Shown: piece by piece, positions 34,543-43,554 of the stretch
Numbering within the stretch: the stretch's first letter is position 1
How the letters are laid out: every line of letters starts with the position of its first letter
Source: Verrucomicrobiota bacterium
GTDB taxonomy: Bacteria; Verrucomicrobiota; Verrucomicrobiia; Limisphaerales; UBA9464
Length of the DNA stretch: 64,000 nucleotides
Assembly: GCA_947454705.1 (NCBI GenBank)
Contig: CANGKZ010000004.1
Location: forward strand, 62,001-126,000
Direction of reading: 5' to 3'
Notes under the pieces: generated by a model
The model's database searches: none
What the model was told of the DNA's origin: nothing
Seen by the model: the letters and a program-made list of their open reading frames with translations, nothing else
Made by a program: the position numbers and the translations under genes

Positions 34543-35430
34543 TTACTTCTTCTTCGCGAACTTCTTCGCCCCCGGGGCCTTCAGGCTCTTGAATTCCTTG
34601 GTCAGGTTGGTGAGCGAGGCTTCCACGCCCATGCGTTCGAGCGAGCTGGCGCCGACGAAGCCCACGGCATCGGTGGCCTTCATGACGCGATCGGCATCCT
34701 GCGGGGTGTTGATCGGGCCGCCGTGGCAGAGATAGAAGATGTCCTTCCGAACGCGGTGCGCCGCATCGATGATCTCCTGCGTGCGCTTGATGGTGAAGTC
34801 CCAGCTCACCACGGCCTTGGTCACACCGATGCTGCCGCCGACGGTGGTGCCCACGTGCGCGATGATGGCATCGGCACCGGCCTTGGCCATTTCCACGGCT
34901 TCCTCGGGGGAGCCCACGTACACGATCGAGAACAGGTCCATCTTCCGGGCGAGCGCGATCATCTCGTACTCCTTCTTCACGCTCATGCCGGTCTCCTCCA
35001 GCACGCCGCGGAAGTGGCCATCCACAATGGTGTGGGTGGGGAAATTGTTCACGCCGCTGAAGCCCATTTCCTTCACCTGACCGAGCCAGTGCCACATGCG
35101 GCGGCGCGGGTCGGTGGCGTGGACGCCGCAGATCACCGGGCATTCCTCGACCACGGGCAGCACTTCGTACTCGCCGATCTCCATCGCGATCGCGTTGGCG
35201 TCGCCATAGGCCATCATGCCGCAGGTGGAGCCGTGGCCCATCATGCGGAAGCGGCCGGAGTTGTAGATGATGATCAGGTCGGCCCCGCCGCGTTCGATGA
35301 ACTTCGCGCTGATGCCAGTGCCGGCACCGGCGGCGATGATGGCGTCGCCCTTTTTCAGGGTGTCCATCAGGCGTTCGCGAACTTCTTTGCGGGTGTAGGG
35401 ATTACCTTTGCCGGTCCAGGGATTGGGCAT
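34543..35430 (-). CDS. Phosphoenolpyruvate hydrolase-family TIM-barrel protein
   Basis: Encodes 295 aa. The family (PEP hydrolase-like / TIM-barrel signal transduction) is recognised by GDAIIAAGAGTGISAKFIERGGADLIIIYNSG, MMGHGSTCGMMAYGDAN, GFSGVNNFPTHTIVDGHFR, AHVGTTVGGSIG and LCHGGPINTPQDA. It belongs to the PEP mutase/isocitrate lyase-like barrels. Usual partners are Tm-1-like ATP-binding proteins; here it leads two cupins and a PfkB kinase instead. The chemical reaction is not established for this subgroup. Confidence 0.9.
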   Translation of the reverse strand: MPNPWTGKGNPYTRKEVRERLMDTLKKGDAIIAAGAGTGISAKFIERGGADLIIIYNSGRFRMMGHGSTCGMMAYGDANAIAMEIGEYEVLPVVEECPVICGVHATDPRRRMWHWLGQVKEMGFSGVNNFPTHTIVDGHFRGVLEETGMSVKKEYEMIALARKMDLFSIVYVGSPEEAVEMAKAGADAIIAHVGTTVGGSIGVTKAVVSWDFTIKRTQEIIDAAHRVRKDIFYLCHGGPINTPQDADRVMKATDAVGFVGASSLERMGVEASLTNLTKEFKSLKAPGAKKFAKKK

Positions 35431-35585
35431 GGGATCAGGAGCTAGTGGATGTGAAACTCAGACAAGTCACCGACTGCGAAAGACCGGACCATAAGCAATC
35501 GATGCCCGGGGCAAAAGGACGAAGGCGATCTCCTGATCCTGGGAAATCCCTGGTCCCGCGACTCCGCCCGCCCGCGCGGATCCGA

Positions 35586-38414
35586 TCAGGGCAGGGTGAT
35601 GGTCAGGGCGGAAAGGTCGTCGTCCAGCGGAAGGAAGCGCGTGCGGTCCATGGCCCGTGCGAGCAGGTCCGACGGATCAGTCCAACGGTGCACGGCGAGT
35701 TCGCGTTCGAAATCGGTCAAGGTGGCCACGCGGTCCTCGTTGCCGATGAGTTCGTACACGCCGTCGCTGATCAGGTGCAGAACCGACCCGGGCGGCACCT
35801 GGTGTTGGGCGGATTGAAACTTTGCCTCGGGCAGGAATCCGATGGGCGGGCCGTGGGTCCGCAGTGCGACAAACGGGGATTCTCCCGTGAGCAGGTACGC
35901 CGGAGGATGTCCCCCGCTGGCGAAGCGCAGCGTGCGGGTCCGGCGGTCAAACACGCCGTACCACATGGTGAAGTACTGTCCGCGGTTGGCCTCCATGGGG
36001 AAGGCGAGATTCAATCCGCCGAGCACCGCCGCCGGATCCGCGAAGTCGATTCCGGGCAGGTTTCGCGCGCGCAGGGCGTTCATCACGCTGACCGAGAGCA
36101 GGGCACTGCCGACACCGTGGCCGCAGGCGTCGAGCAGATAGACCACAAATTGATCTTCGTTCAGCCAGTGATGACCGAAGGCGTCTCCGCCCAGTTCCGA
36201 CGACGGCTGGAACACCCAGGCCGAGGACAGAGGACCGGTCGGGCCGGGCGGCGGCAGGAGGGAGCGGACGTAATCCGAGGCCTCGCGAATGTCGTTGGCC
36301 AGGCGCTTCTGGCTGGCGCTGATTTTCTCATGCGCCTGCCGCAATGCGCGGTTCGTGCCCACAAATTCCCGCGCCAAGTGGAGCGACGCGGCCACGACGA
36401 ACGCCGTCATCCCTCCCGGAAACAGCCACACCGCCCAGAGTTCATCGATCAATCCGCCCGCCAGTGTTCCGACGAACTGACACACGTAGAACACCAGCAG
36501 TCCGCAGCCGATGAGCACCGATCCAGGACGCCGCCCCCGGTAGGCTCGGTGCGCGATGCGCAACATCTCGCTGGCCACCAGGATCGCGAGCGCGAAGTTG
36601 AAGAACGCCGAGAGCCCCTGGATGAGGCCCGGATTCCGCGTGCCGTTCCACTGGCCCCAGATGAACAGCAGGCAGAATCCCCACAGCACGTAATACCGTC
36701 GGGACACCCGTTCTGCGAAGAGGTTGTACACCAGCCGCAATCCGATCATGTAGGCGATCGAGAGCAGCGGGAGATTCACCCAGCCGAGGATTGTGGAGTC
36801 GTCGCGATTCCACTCCGCCACCAGAATTTGGAGGACGCCGAACCCGGTGAACAAGGCCGTGTACCCGTCGCTGTGCTTGCGTCGATCGCACAGGAAAAGG
36901 AACAGGTGCAGCATCGAGAACGAACCCAGCACACCGGCGAACAGCAGCGACACGGCGAGCGTTCGTCGGCTGTAAACCGGGGCCAATCCGGCGGGCACCG
37001 GTTGGTTTCTGAGATTGCGCTGAAACTGCTTCAGCCGCGCCTGGCTTCGAAACACCTTGGAATCTTCCAGCAGCGCCGCGGCGGCCACCGGCGATTTGCT
37101 GGCCAGGAAATCCAACTGCGCTCCTGCGGTCTCGCGCACGCGGGGCACCGGATCGAACGCAAACACGCTCGCCAGCGCGGAGGCCACGTGCGGGATCTGA
37201 CCGATGGTGGCCAGGTCGATCGCCGCCATTTCGCGGATCCACGGCTCCGGATCGTGCAGCTCATTCACCAGCGTGGTGGCGAACACGTTGGTCGTCTGCT
37301 TGCTCGCCGCGGCGGTGGGAATCCGCACGGTCAATTCCCGACGCTCATTCGCTTGGAATCGAAGGTCCTGGAAGATCATGCGTCCGCGGGGATCCAGGAC
37401 CTCCAGCACCAGTGGTTGGTTGGTCTGACGGATGGCCAGCATGAAACGGCCATTTCCCGCGATCTCGCTGCCGACCGGCTTCTGATCGACCGGATGTCGC
37501 TGGTTCGGGTCGGGATCTTGATCGCGCGATTGCAGCAGGGCCGACCTGCCCAGCGTCCCGGTCCGACCCGCCGCCAGGATCCGGCCCGCGGTGTTGCGGA
37601 GACGAATCTGCGCCAAGTTGATCGGCTGTTCGTTCGAGTCGACCACGTACCCCGAAAGCACCGCCGGGTGGCTCAGCGCCGCCGGATCCGGCATGGCAAA
37701 AGGGATAAAACCTGCGTCGCCCTCGGCCTCGGCCCGGTCGGCTGGGGAGTCGCCGTTCAGGGTGTTGTCGAGGGACCATCGGGCGAGCAATCCCGGAGTG
37801 CCGGGGGAAATGCGTTCCCGGTAATGCTCGGCGATTTCGGTGGCGGTGCGCGCGGTGTTCCAAAGTCGAACTTCCGTCATCGCGCCGGCCAGAATCCCGT
37901 TCGCCCCGTCCCAGACGCTCTTGCCCAGATACGCGGGACCGTTGGTGGTGAGCACCCCGAATCCCATCGGAGAATTGTTCGCCGCGACTTCGCGTCCGTT
38001 GAAGTACAGCCGCATTCCCCCGCGTCCCGAGACCAGCGCGAGATGGAACCATTCGTTCGTCTGGAGCAACCCGGTGACGTGGATCGCGGAACGGTTGGTG
38101 AGATCCTTCCAGACCTCGGCCATCAGATTCGGCGAGGTGTGGAAATGGGTGATGTTGACCGAATTGAACACCGATCCCACATCGAAGAACCGCGAGTAGC
38201 TGGTGAAGCGATCAAACCGGAGCCAGCCCTCGATCGTGGTGTCCTGGAGTCCGTCAAACCGGGATCGCGGAAGCCGGATCGTGGTGTTGCTGCCGTTGAA
38301 CGCCAGCGCATGCCCCCCGGTGGCGTTCTGGATCGGAGCGGCCGACTGTCCCCACGCAGGCCAGCCCAGCGCGTACAGCAGCACGCCAAGGAGGATCCAG
38401 CGGCAACGGAACAT
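35586..38414 (-). CDS. Large exported/membrane LamG-7TM-like-SpoIIE (PP2C) phosphatase
   Basis: Encodes 942 aa. A signal peptide (MFRCRWILLGVLLYALGWPAWG) leads to a LamG/concanavalin-like domain (about 30-215; SFNGSNTTIRL-type and EWFHLALVSGRGGMRLYFNG). Then come a carboxypeptidase-regulatory-like domain (about 250-340), two HEAT-like repeats (about 385-440), seven or so membrane helices (about 485-680), a short coiled coil (690-720) and a SpoIIE/PP2C phosphatase (about 720-942; ELGGDAFG, LLDACGHGVG, RTRTLRFASGGHPPAYL, HLISDGVYELIGNE). This looks like a sensor that binds a carbohydrate or protein outside and dephosphorylates a target such as an anti-sigma antagonist inside. No partner kinase is adjacent. 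ATG 38414 is chosen for the signal peptide. Confidence 0.85.
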   Translation of the reverse strand: MFRCRWILLGVLLYALGWPAWGQSAAPIQNATGGHALAFNGSNTTIRLPRSRFDGLQDTTIEGWLRFDRFTSYSRFFDVGSVFNSVNITHFHTSPNLMAEVWKDLTNRSAIHVTGLLQTNEWFHLALVSGRGGMRLYFNGREVAANNSPMGFGVLTTNGPAYLGKSVWDGANGILAGAMTEVRLWNTARTATEIAEHYRERISPGTPGLLARWSLDNTLNGDSPADRAEAEGDAGFIPFAMPDPAALSHPAVLSGYVVDSNEQPINLAQIRLRNTAGRILAAGRTGTLGRSALLQSRDQDPDPNQRHPVDQKPVGSEIAGNGRFMLAIRQTNQPLVLEVLDPRGRMIFQDLRFQANERRELTVRIPTAAASKQTTNVFATTLVNELHDPEPWIREMAAIDLATIGQIPHVASALASVFAFDPVPRVRETAGAQLDFLASKSPVAAAALLEDSKVFRSQARLKQFQRNLRNQPVPAGLAPVYSRRTLAVSLLFAGVLGSFSMLHLFLFLCDRRKHSDGYTALFTGFGVLQILVAEWNRDDSTILGWVNLPLLSIAYMIGLRLVYNLFAERVSRRYYVLWGFCLLFIWGQWNGTRNPGLIQGLSAFFNFALAILVASEMLRIAHRAYRGRRPGSVLIGCGLLVFYVCQFVGTLAGGLIDELWAVWLFPGGMTAFVVAASLHLAREFVGTNRALRQAHEKISASQKRLANDIREASDYVRSLLPPPGPTGPLSSAWVFQPSSELGGDAFGHHWLNEDQFVVYLLDACGHGVGSALLSVSVMNALRARNLPGIDFADPAAVLGGLNLAFPMEANRGQYFTMWYGVFDRRTRTLRFASGGHPPAYLLTGESPFVALRTHGPPIGFLPEAKFQSAQHQVPPGSVLHLISDGVYELIGNEDRVATLTDFERELAVHRWTDPSDLLARAMDRTRFLPLDDDLSALTITLP

Positions 38415-38526
38415 GGAATGCACCCTGCCTGAATCCGTCGCCGGAAGGCAACCGCACTGCGAGGAGGGCAGGGGCATGGCGGGACGTGACATCGGGATCG
38501 ATCCGTGGAGTTGAGTCAGCGGTCGG

Positions 38527-39270
38527 TCAGTGACGTGGCCGAACCCGGCGGAGAAATTCGCGGGTCCGCGCGTGGACCGGATCCGAAAGCACCTGCTTCG
38601 GCGGCCCGGATTCCACCACGTGGCCGCCCTCGAAAAACAAAACCCGGTCCGCGAAATCGTGCGCAAATTCCATCTCGTGGGTGATGATCAGCATGGTCAT
38701 TCCCTCCTCCCGAAGTTCGTGCAGGACTGCCAACACCTCCCCGCGCACCTCTGGATCCAGCGCGCTGGTCGGCTCATCGAACAACATCACCCGGGGCTGC
38801 ATGGCCAGCGCCCGCGCGATGGCCACCCGCTGCTGCTGTCCGCCCGAAAGCTGGCTCGGATGAAAGTGCGCGCGATCCGACAGTCCCACCTTCTTCAACA
38901 GTTCGTGCGCCCGCGCTTCGGCCTCGGCTTTGGAAAGTTTCAACACGTGCAGCGGCCCCTCCATCACGTTCTCCAGCGCTGTTCGATGCGGAAACAAATG
39001 GAATTGCTGGAACACCATGCCCGACTGCATCCGCAGCCGCCGCTGGGTTTCCCGATCCAGCCGCGCCCCGGCGTCGAGGGTCACTCCGTCAATCGTGATG
39101 CGTCCGGAATCGTGCGACTCCAGTTGATTCAGACACCTCAGAAACGTGCTCTTTCCGCACCCGCTCGGGCCGATGAGCACGACGGCTTCCGCCTCGGCCT
39201 GTCGATGGTCGATGCCATCGAGGACCGTCAGCGTGCCAAACCGCTTGGTCAGTGCGTCAACGTGGATCAT
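38527..39270 (-). CDS. Polar amino acid ABC transporter ATP-binding protein (GlnQ-like)
   Basis: Encodes 247 aa. Walker A is GPSGCGKST, the signature LSGGQQQRVAIARALA, Walker B MLFDEPTSALD and the switch IITHEMEFAHDFADRV, with the hallmarks (FQQFHLFPHRTALENVM) of the polar amino acid family. It overlaps the 3' end of the upstream permease by 14 nt, so the two are coupled. It powers import of one or a few amino acids across the inner membrane. Confidence 0.95.
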   Translation of the reverse strand: MIHVDALTKRFGTLTVLDGIDHRQAEAEAVVLIGPSGCGKSTFLRCLNQLESHDSGRITIDGVTLDAGARLDRETQRRLRMQSGMVFQQFHLFPHRTALENVMEGPLHVLKLSKAEAEARAHELLKKVGLSDRAHFHPSQLSGGQQQRVAIARALAMQPRVMLFDEPTSALDPEVRGEVLAVLHELREEGMTMLIITHEMEFAHDFADRVLFFEGGHVVESGPPKQVLSDPVHARTREFLRRVRPRH

Positions 39271-40828
39271 GGCGCAATTTGCGTTCGAGCTGCCGCGCCC
39301 CCAGGGAAGCGGCGTAACTCATGACGAAATAGATCCCCGCCGTCATCAGTCCGAGTCCGACATAATCGCCGGTGTCGATGGCCCGGATTTGGTACTGCTT
39401 GGTCAGTTCCACCAGGGCGATGACCGACACGATGGACGAATCCTTGAACATCGCGATGAAGTCGTTGGTGATGCTGGGCAGGGCGATCCTCAGCGCCTGC
39501 GGAAGCAACACCCGTCGCAACGCCAGTGCCCGGCTCATGCCCAGCGCGGCGGCCGCTTCGCTCTGTCCCCGCGGCACCGCTTGAAGTCCCGCTCGGTAAT
39601 TCTCCGCTTCGTTCGCCGCGTAGTTCAAACCAAGCGACACGATCGCCGCGACTCCGGCAGGCAGACGCAGGCCGAACTGCTGCGCGAGACCGAAGTAGAG
39701 GAAGTAAATCTGCAGCAGCAACGGAGTGCCGCGAAACACCTCGATGTAGGCAATCGCCGCCCAGCGCACCGGCCTGGGCCCCTCCAGTCGGGCCAGCGCG
39801 AGGACCAGTCCCCACACCACCGCCACCACCATCCCGCCGCAGGTCACCCACACCGTGGTCACCGCCGCCTTCAACAGCAGGGGCAGGTACGTGGACCACT
39901 CGCGCAACGCCGAGCGGTGCTGTTCACCCACCTGGCCTTCATCCTTCCAGTCCGCCAGCCGGGGCTGATCGTCGTTCCACAATCCGTACTTCGTGTAGAT
40001 GCGTTCCAGCGTGCCGTCGGAGAGCATCGATGCGATCAACGGGTTCAATAATTCAAGCAGTGACGCCTCGTCATGTCGCACCGCAATGGCGTAGGCACCC
40101 CGGGCGAAGGGCGGTCCGGCGGGGATCAACTTGGTGTTCCCGGAAAGGTACGCCCGTGCAATCGGAGTGTCGGTGAGCACGGCATCCAGTCGGCCCACCT
40201 CCAGATCCCGGAAGTAGTTCACATTGTCCTGATACACCTTCACCTCGACGCCGGGTTCCGCCTCGGCCAGACGCTGCGATGCGGTGCCCGACAGCACGCC
40301 GATCTTCTTGCCGCGCATCCCGGCCAGTCCGCTCACCGGCGGCGTTCCGGCCCGCACCACCAACTGCTGCGCGAAGAAATAGTACGGCCGGCTCATCGCC
40401 ACCTTGGCCTGGTTTTCCGGCGTTCGCTCGAGTCCGGCGATGATGATGTCGATCGATCCCCCCTGCCTCAGCGTTGGAACGAGCATGTCCCAATTGCCCT
40501 GAACGAACTCGCTCCGGAGTTTGAGCCGGCCGGCGATCTCGTTGGCCAGGTCCACCTCGAATCCGGTCAAAATCTCCGGGTGATCGGGGGCGTGGAAAAT
40601 ATACGGAGCGCCCCCCTCCGCATCGTTTCCCCATCGCAGGACGCCCCGGCCTTGAACCAATTCCCACGCGTTGGTCTTCGCAGGAGCGGCGGACGAAAGA
40701 AAGATCCCGCAGAAGAGCGTCAGAATGGCCAGCCAACACTGCGGGAGTTGGTGGGAGACCCGACCACGTCGCCAACCTGCGCGCCGGGACGCGGGTTCGG
40801 GGAGGGATGGGGTTGCCGCGGGTTTCAC
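39257..40828 (-). CDS. Fused amino acid binding protein-permease (GlnH-GlnP type)
   Basis: Encodes 523 aa. After a signal-anchor (CWLAILTLFCGIFLSSAAPA) comes a solute-binding domain (GVLRWGNDAEGGAPYIF; GFEVDLANEIAGRL; GSIDIIIAGLERTPENQ; DAVLTDTPIARAYL). A linker leads to an ABC permease domain with about five helices and the EAA-like loop EAAAALGMSRALALRRVLLP. Fused transporters of this kind are known in several phyla; ligand unknown. An initiator GTG/ATG upstream of the anchor gives this start; the exact Met is less certain. Confidence 0.92.
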   Translation of the reverse strand: MKPAATPSLPEPASRRAGWRRGRVSHQLPQCWLAILTLFCGIFLSSAAPAKTNAWELVQGRGVLRWGNDAEGGAPYIFHAPDHPEILTGFEVDLANEIAGRLKLRSEFVQGNWDMLVPTLRQGGSIDIIIAGLERTPENQAKVAMSRPYYFFAQQLVVRAGTPPVSGLAGMRGKKIGVLSGTASQRLAEAEPGVEVKVYQDNVNYFRDLEVGRLDAVLTDTPIARAYLSGNTKLIPAGPPFARGAYAIAVRHDEASLLELLNPLIASMLSDGTLERIYTKYGLWNDDQPRLADWKDEGQVGEQHRSALREWSTYLPLLLKAAVTTVWVTCGGMVVAVVWGLVLALARLEGPRPVRWAAIAYIEVFRGTPLLLQIYFLYFGLAQQFGLRLPAGVAAIVSLGLNYAANEAENYRAGLQAVPRGQSEAAAALGMSRALALRRVLLPQALRIALPSITNDFIAMFKDSSIVSVIALVELTKQYQIRAIDTGDYVGLGLMTAGIYFVMSYAASLGARQLERKLRHDPR

Positions 40829-40865
40829 TGGGTGCGACTTCAGGCCCCGGCACCCCGGGTGACAA

Positions 40866-40905
40866 GGGAAAACAAAAACGCCGCCCGAATCCGGGCGGCG
40901 TGAGT
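40866..40905 (-). terminator. Intrinsic terminator of the superoxide dismutase gene
   Basis: The perfect 9-bp stem CGCCGCCCG (40879-40887)/CGGGCGGCG (40892-40900), 4-nt loop, is followed on the minus strand by TTTTTGTTTTCC. It lies 32 nt past the minus-strand stop. Confidence 0.92.
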
Positions 40906-40936
40906 TGAAAAGAAGATCGAACCTGGCGGGGGCGGA

Positions 40937-41560
40937 TTACTTCGAAGCGGCGAAGTGCGCGGCCACGGCGTTCCAGTTGACCACGTTCCACAGCGCCTTG
41001 AGGTAGGCGGCGCGGAGGTTCTGGTACTTGAGGTAGTAGGCGTGTTCCCAGACATCGACGCCGAGGATGGCCTTGCCTTCGACACCGGAGACGGCCTTGC
41101 CCATCAGCGGGCAGTCCTGGTTGGCGGTGGAGACGATCTCCAGCTTGCCGCCGTTCACCACGAGCCAGGCCCATCCGGAACCAAAGCGGCCGACGCCGGC
41201 GGCTTCGAACTTTTCCTTGAAGGCATCGAAGCTGCCGAAGCTGGCGTTGATGGCCGCGGCGAGGTCGCCGGTCGGAGCGCCGCCCGCGTTGGGAGCGAGA
41301 ATGTTCCAGAAGAACGTGTGGTTCCAGTGGCCGCCGCCGTTGTTGCGGACCGGACCGCGGATCGCGTCAGGCACCGAAGCCAGATCGGAAATGATGGCTT
41401 CGAGCGACTTGGACTCCAGCGGAGTGCCGGCGATCGCCTTGTTCAGGTTGGTGACGTAGGCATTGTGATGCTTGCCGTGGTGGATGCCCATCGTTGCGGT
41501 GTCGATGTGCGGTTCCAGAGCGTCCTGGGCGTAGGGAAGGGGAGCGAGTTCGAAAGCCAT
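40937..41560 (-). CDS. sodA: Superoxide dismutase, Mn/Fe family
   Basis: Encodes 207 aa, normal length. Metal ligands are H27 (in MGIHHGKHH), H81 (in [10 protein letters not shown]), D169 and H173 (in DVWEHAYY). The [11 protein letters not shown] and STANQD segments resemble Mn-type enzymes more than Fe-type, but cambialistic use is possible. It converts superoxide to peroxide and oxygen in the cytosol; no signal peptide. It is a monocistronic unit with a strong terminator. No Shine-Dalgarno is visible. Confidence 0.95.
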   Translation of the reverse strand: MAFELAPLPYAQDALEPHIDTATMGIHHGKHHNAYVTNLNKAIAGTPLESKSLEAIISDLASVPDAIRGPVRNNGGGHWNHTFFWNILAPNAGGAPTGDLAAAINASFGSFDAFKEKFEAAGVGRFGSGWAWLVVNGGKLEIVSTANQDCPLMGKAVSGVEGKAILGVDVWEHAYYLKYQNLRAAYLKALWNVVNWNAVAAHFAASK

Positions 41561-42019
41561 GGTGGATCGAATGATTTGGATTAGTTAAAGCGAACGGGCG
41601 CCAAGGTAACGGGAGAATCGGATGCCGCAAGGCCCCGCTGCGCCGCTTCAACCCTCTCCGGGAGCGGCGGCACCGGTGCGTGTTGCCCCGTCGCAAGCCC
41701 ACGGATCGTCCCCAACGGCCCTCCCGGTTTCGTCTCCACCCAAAACCCGCAGCCAGGGAACTGCCACGGTTGCCCCGTCTCAACCCCAGCGGTTGCTTGT
41801 GATTCAATTCAAAATTCCCCCGGGTTTAGCCCTTCGAAATCAAGTGGGCGTAGAATTTTCGACACTGCACACCGTGCGTACGATGCCCATTGCCCGAATG
41901 GGGAAAATTTGATGAAAGATGAGGAAATCGCCCACGCGGAATCTCCTTCGCAGCACTGAGATTGAACGGCGTCGTTCCGGTACTGCGGCCCGCTGTGGAG
42001 GTTGAAAACCAAAAGCCAA
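41561..42019. other. Gene-free spacer upstream of two exported hypotheticals
   Basis: No convincing gene. It contains two copies of TTGCCCCGTC (41683-41692 and 41770-41779), each followed by an AAGCCC/CAACCCC run, and a small hairpin CCCATTGCCCGAATGGG (41885-41901). The right half (41800-42000) is AT-richer than neighbouring DNA. Promoters for sodA (minus) and the gene at 42020 (plus) should be here but were not identified. Confidence 0.45.
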
Positions 42020-42796
42020 ATGAAACACGAAGAAATCCGTTCCAAGAGTCTGCTGTCGGGCCACTCTGTCAAAACCGGTGTCGTGCTGCTCGCGTACCTT
42101 GCCAGTGTTGACGGATCGCGGGCTGAAATCCCCGTCAATCAATGGGCGAATCCGGTTCTCGCCTCGGCGGACTCGGTGCTTGGACCGCTCTCGGACGCTG
42201 CCAAACTGGTTTCCGGCATTTATACCGACTATTGCAAGTTAAACGCCTACACGACGATCCAGTATTATAAATCGGTTGAAATCTCCACCCGGGGAACTCT
42301 TCCCGTGGAGTCGTTTCAGGCCACCATCGTGGAATCCGGAGTGGATCCCCGAAATCCATCGAACCTGATCAATATCAAAACGGTGAAGAACCGGGATTCC
42401 TCCGGAAAGATCACCACCACCGTCGATACCTCGCCGATCCTTATCAGCAAAATTGGCAATGTGGCCACCAAGTGCGAGAAATTGAACGCGGACGGAAGTT
42501 TGGTTTCGCGGTTTGAACTCACAATTGAGCCGACGCTCATCAATGTCCACGTGGATGTCGCCAAGTACGCGACCTACTCGATGCGGAATCCAACCTTTGT
42601 GTATGTGGAATTGTCGTCTGCTGCGGACATCCTGACCAACTGCAGCTCCAATGATAAAGCCACCGATTGGAATCAAGTGACTCGGGTCTGCCCGGGGGTT
42701 CAAAACATTATTCCATTCGCCGGCAAAAATGTTCTCGCCCGCACGGCTTGGCCGTTTGTGGACATCGGATACAGCTATACGCCTCCGGCGAAGTAA
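42020..42796 (+). CDS. Hypothetical exported protein
   Basis: Encodes 258 aa with no family recognised. A hydrophobic stretch TGVVLLAYLASVDGSRA, about residues 18-34, looks like a signal peptide with cleavage after SRA. The mature part is rich in Thr/Ser/Val/Ile, without low-complexity or repeats. A TTG 18 nt upstream is an alternative start. Base composition is less GC-rich than the surrounding housekeeping genes, and the protein is followed after 21 nt by another orphan, suggesting an accessory or recently acquired pair. Confidence 0.65.
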   Translation: MKHEEIRSKSLLSGHSVKTGVVLLAYLASVDGSRAEIPVNQWANPVLASADSVLGPLSDAAKLVSGIYTDYCKLNAYTTIQYYKSVEISTRGTLPVESFQATIVESGVDPRNPSNLINIKTVKNRDSSGKITTTVDTSPILISKIGNVATKCEKLNADGSLVSRFELTIEPTLINVHVDVAKYATYSMRNPTFVYVELSSAADILTNCSSNDKATDWNQVTRVCPGVQNIIPFAGKNVLARTAWPFVDIGYSYTPPAK

Positions 42797-42817
42797 TGGG
42801 CGATCACCCGACCGGTT

Positions 42818-43468
42818 ATGAAACGTCCAGTCGCAATTGCTCTTGCCGCGCTCATGCTGGCGTGGGTGATCTTCTATGTCGCGAGACGGGTAAAAGAAGC
42901 GGTCCAACTTGAAATGGCAGCGCCATCCCAGGCAGCCAAGGAGGCTTCGTTTAGTCCGGTTCAGAGCCGGGGAAAGAGTGGGCTGAAAGGGGGCGAAACC
43001 AATGAACCGGTGGCGTTTCTGCCGGTCACTCCTGCAACCATTCAAGATGGCGGTTGGATCCTCTCGTTCCCCCTCGTCGAGCCCCACATGGTTCTCTGGG
43101 CCTTCACCAACAATGGAGTCTCCGCGGATCATGCAAAGGGGTTGCTCAGGCCCGCGCTTGCCCACCTGTTTGCGGGGTCCGTCTACAAGGACCGAATCTC
43201 ACACTCCGATGTGAAGGAGTTGGAGGAATTGAAGCGGATCCGGGAGAGCGATGAGTACAGTCAGCGCGAAAAGTCAGGAATGATGACGGTCGTCGCCTCA
43301 GCCTATCGCACTTCAAAGGAACGCTGGGCTGCAGAGCGCGACGAATGGATGGAGGAGTTCACGTCCTGGGTTGTTTCCTTGGGGGTGAAGGATCCGGTGG
43401 CCCTCAAGAATGACCTGCTGCTGATTCAGCCGGCGAATCCTCCCCCGGATCCGAAACCACCTGAATAA
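42818..43468 (+). CDS. Hypothetical single-pass membrane protein
   Basis: Encodes 216 aa with no recognised family. A single N-terminal helix (AIALAALMLAWVIFYVARRV) anchors a probable periplasmic region containing a charged, helical stretch (about residues 125-185, many Glu/Lys/Arg; coiled-coil-like) and a Pro-rich tail. Twenty-one nt separate it from the previous hypothetical gene, so they are likely co-transcribed. A strong terminator follows at 43510-43554. Confidence 0.65.
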   Translation: MKRPVAIALAALMLAWVIFYVARRVKEAVQLEMAAPSQAAKEASFSPVQSRGKSGLKGGETNEPVAFLPVTPATIQDGGWILSFPLVEPHMVLWAFTNNGVSADHAKGLLRPALAHLFAGSVYKDRISHSDVKELEELKRIRESDEYSQREKSGMMTVVASAYRTSKERWAAERDEWMEEFTSWVVSLGVKDPVALKNDLLLIQPANPPPDPKPPE

Positions 43469-43477
43469 ACAACATTC

Positions 43478-43496
43478 CTGATCGGTTTCCGATCAG
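43478..43496 (-). terminator. Hairpin downstream of the HxlR gene
   Basis: The perfect stem CTGATCGG/CCGATCAG with loop TTT. On the minus strand it is followed by GAATGTTGTTTATT, moderately T-rich. It may end the HxlR transcript or back up the plus-strand terminator beside it. Confidence 0.5.
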
Positions 43497-43509
43497 TGTT
43501 AAAGAGGGG

Positions 43510-43554
43510 CTCCCATCGGTTTGAAGCAATTCAGGCCGGTGGGAGTTTTTGTTT
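43510..43554 (+). terminator. Intrinsic terminator of the two exported hypotheticals
   Basis: The stem CTCCCATCGG (43510-43519)/CCGGTGGGAG (43536-43545), one U-G wobble, is followed directly by TTTTTGTTT. It overlaps the 3' end of the convergent HxlR gene. Confidence 0.75.

Noticed and set aside
35445-38432. A 995-residue open frame on the plus strand.
   Set aside because: It is the antisense of the SpoIIE gene at 35586-38414; its product is Arg/His/Gln-rich with no domains. High-GC genes give long antisense frames.
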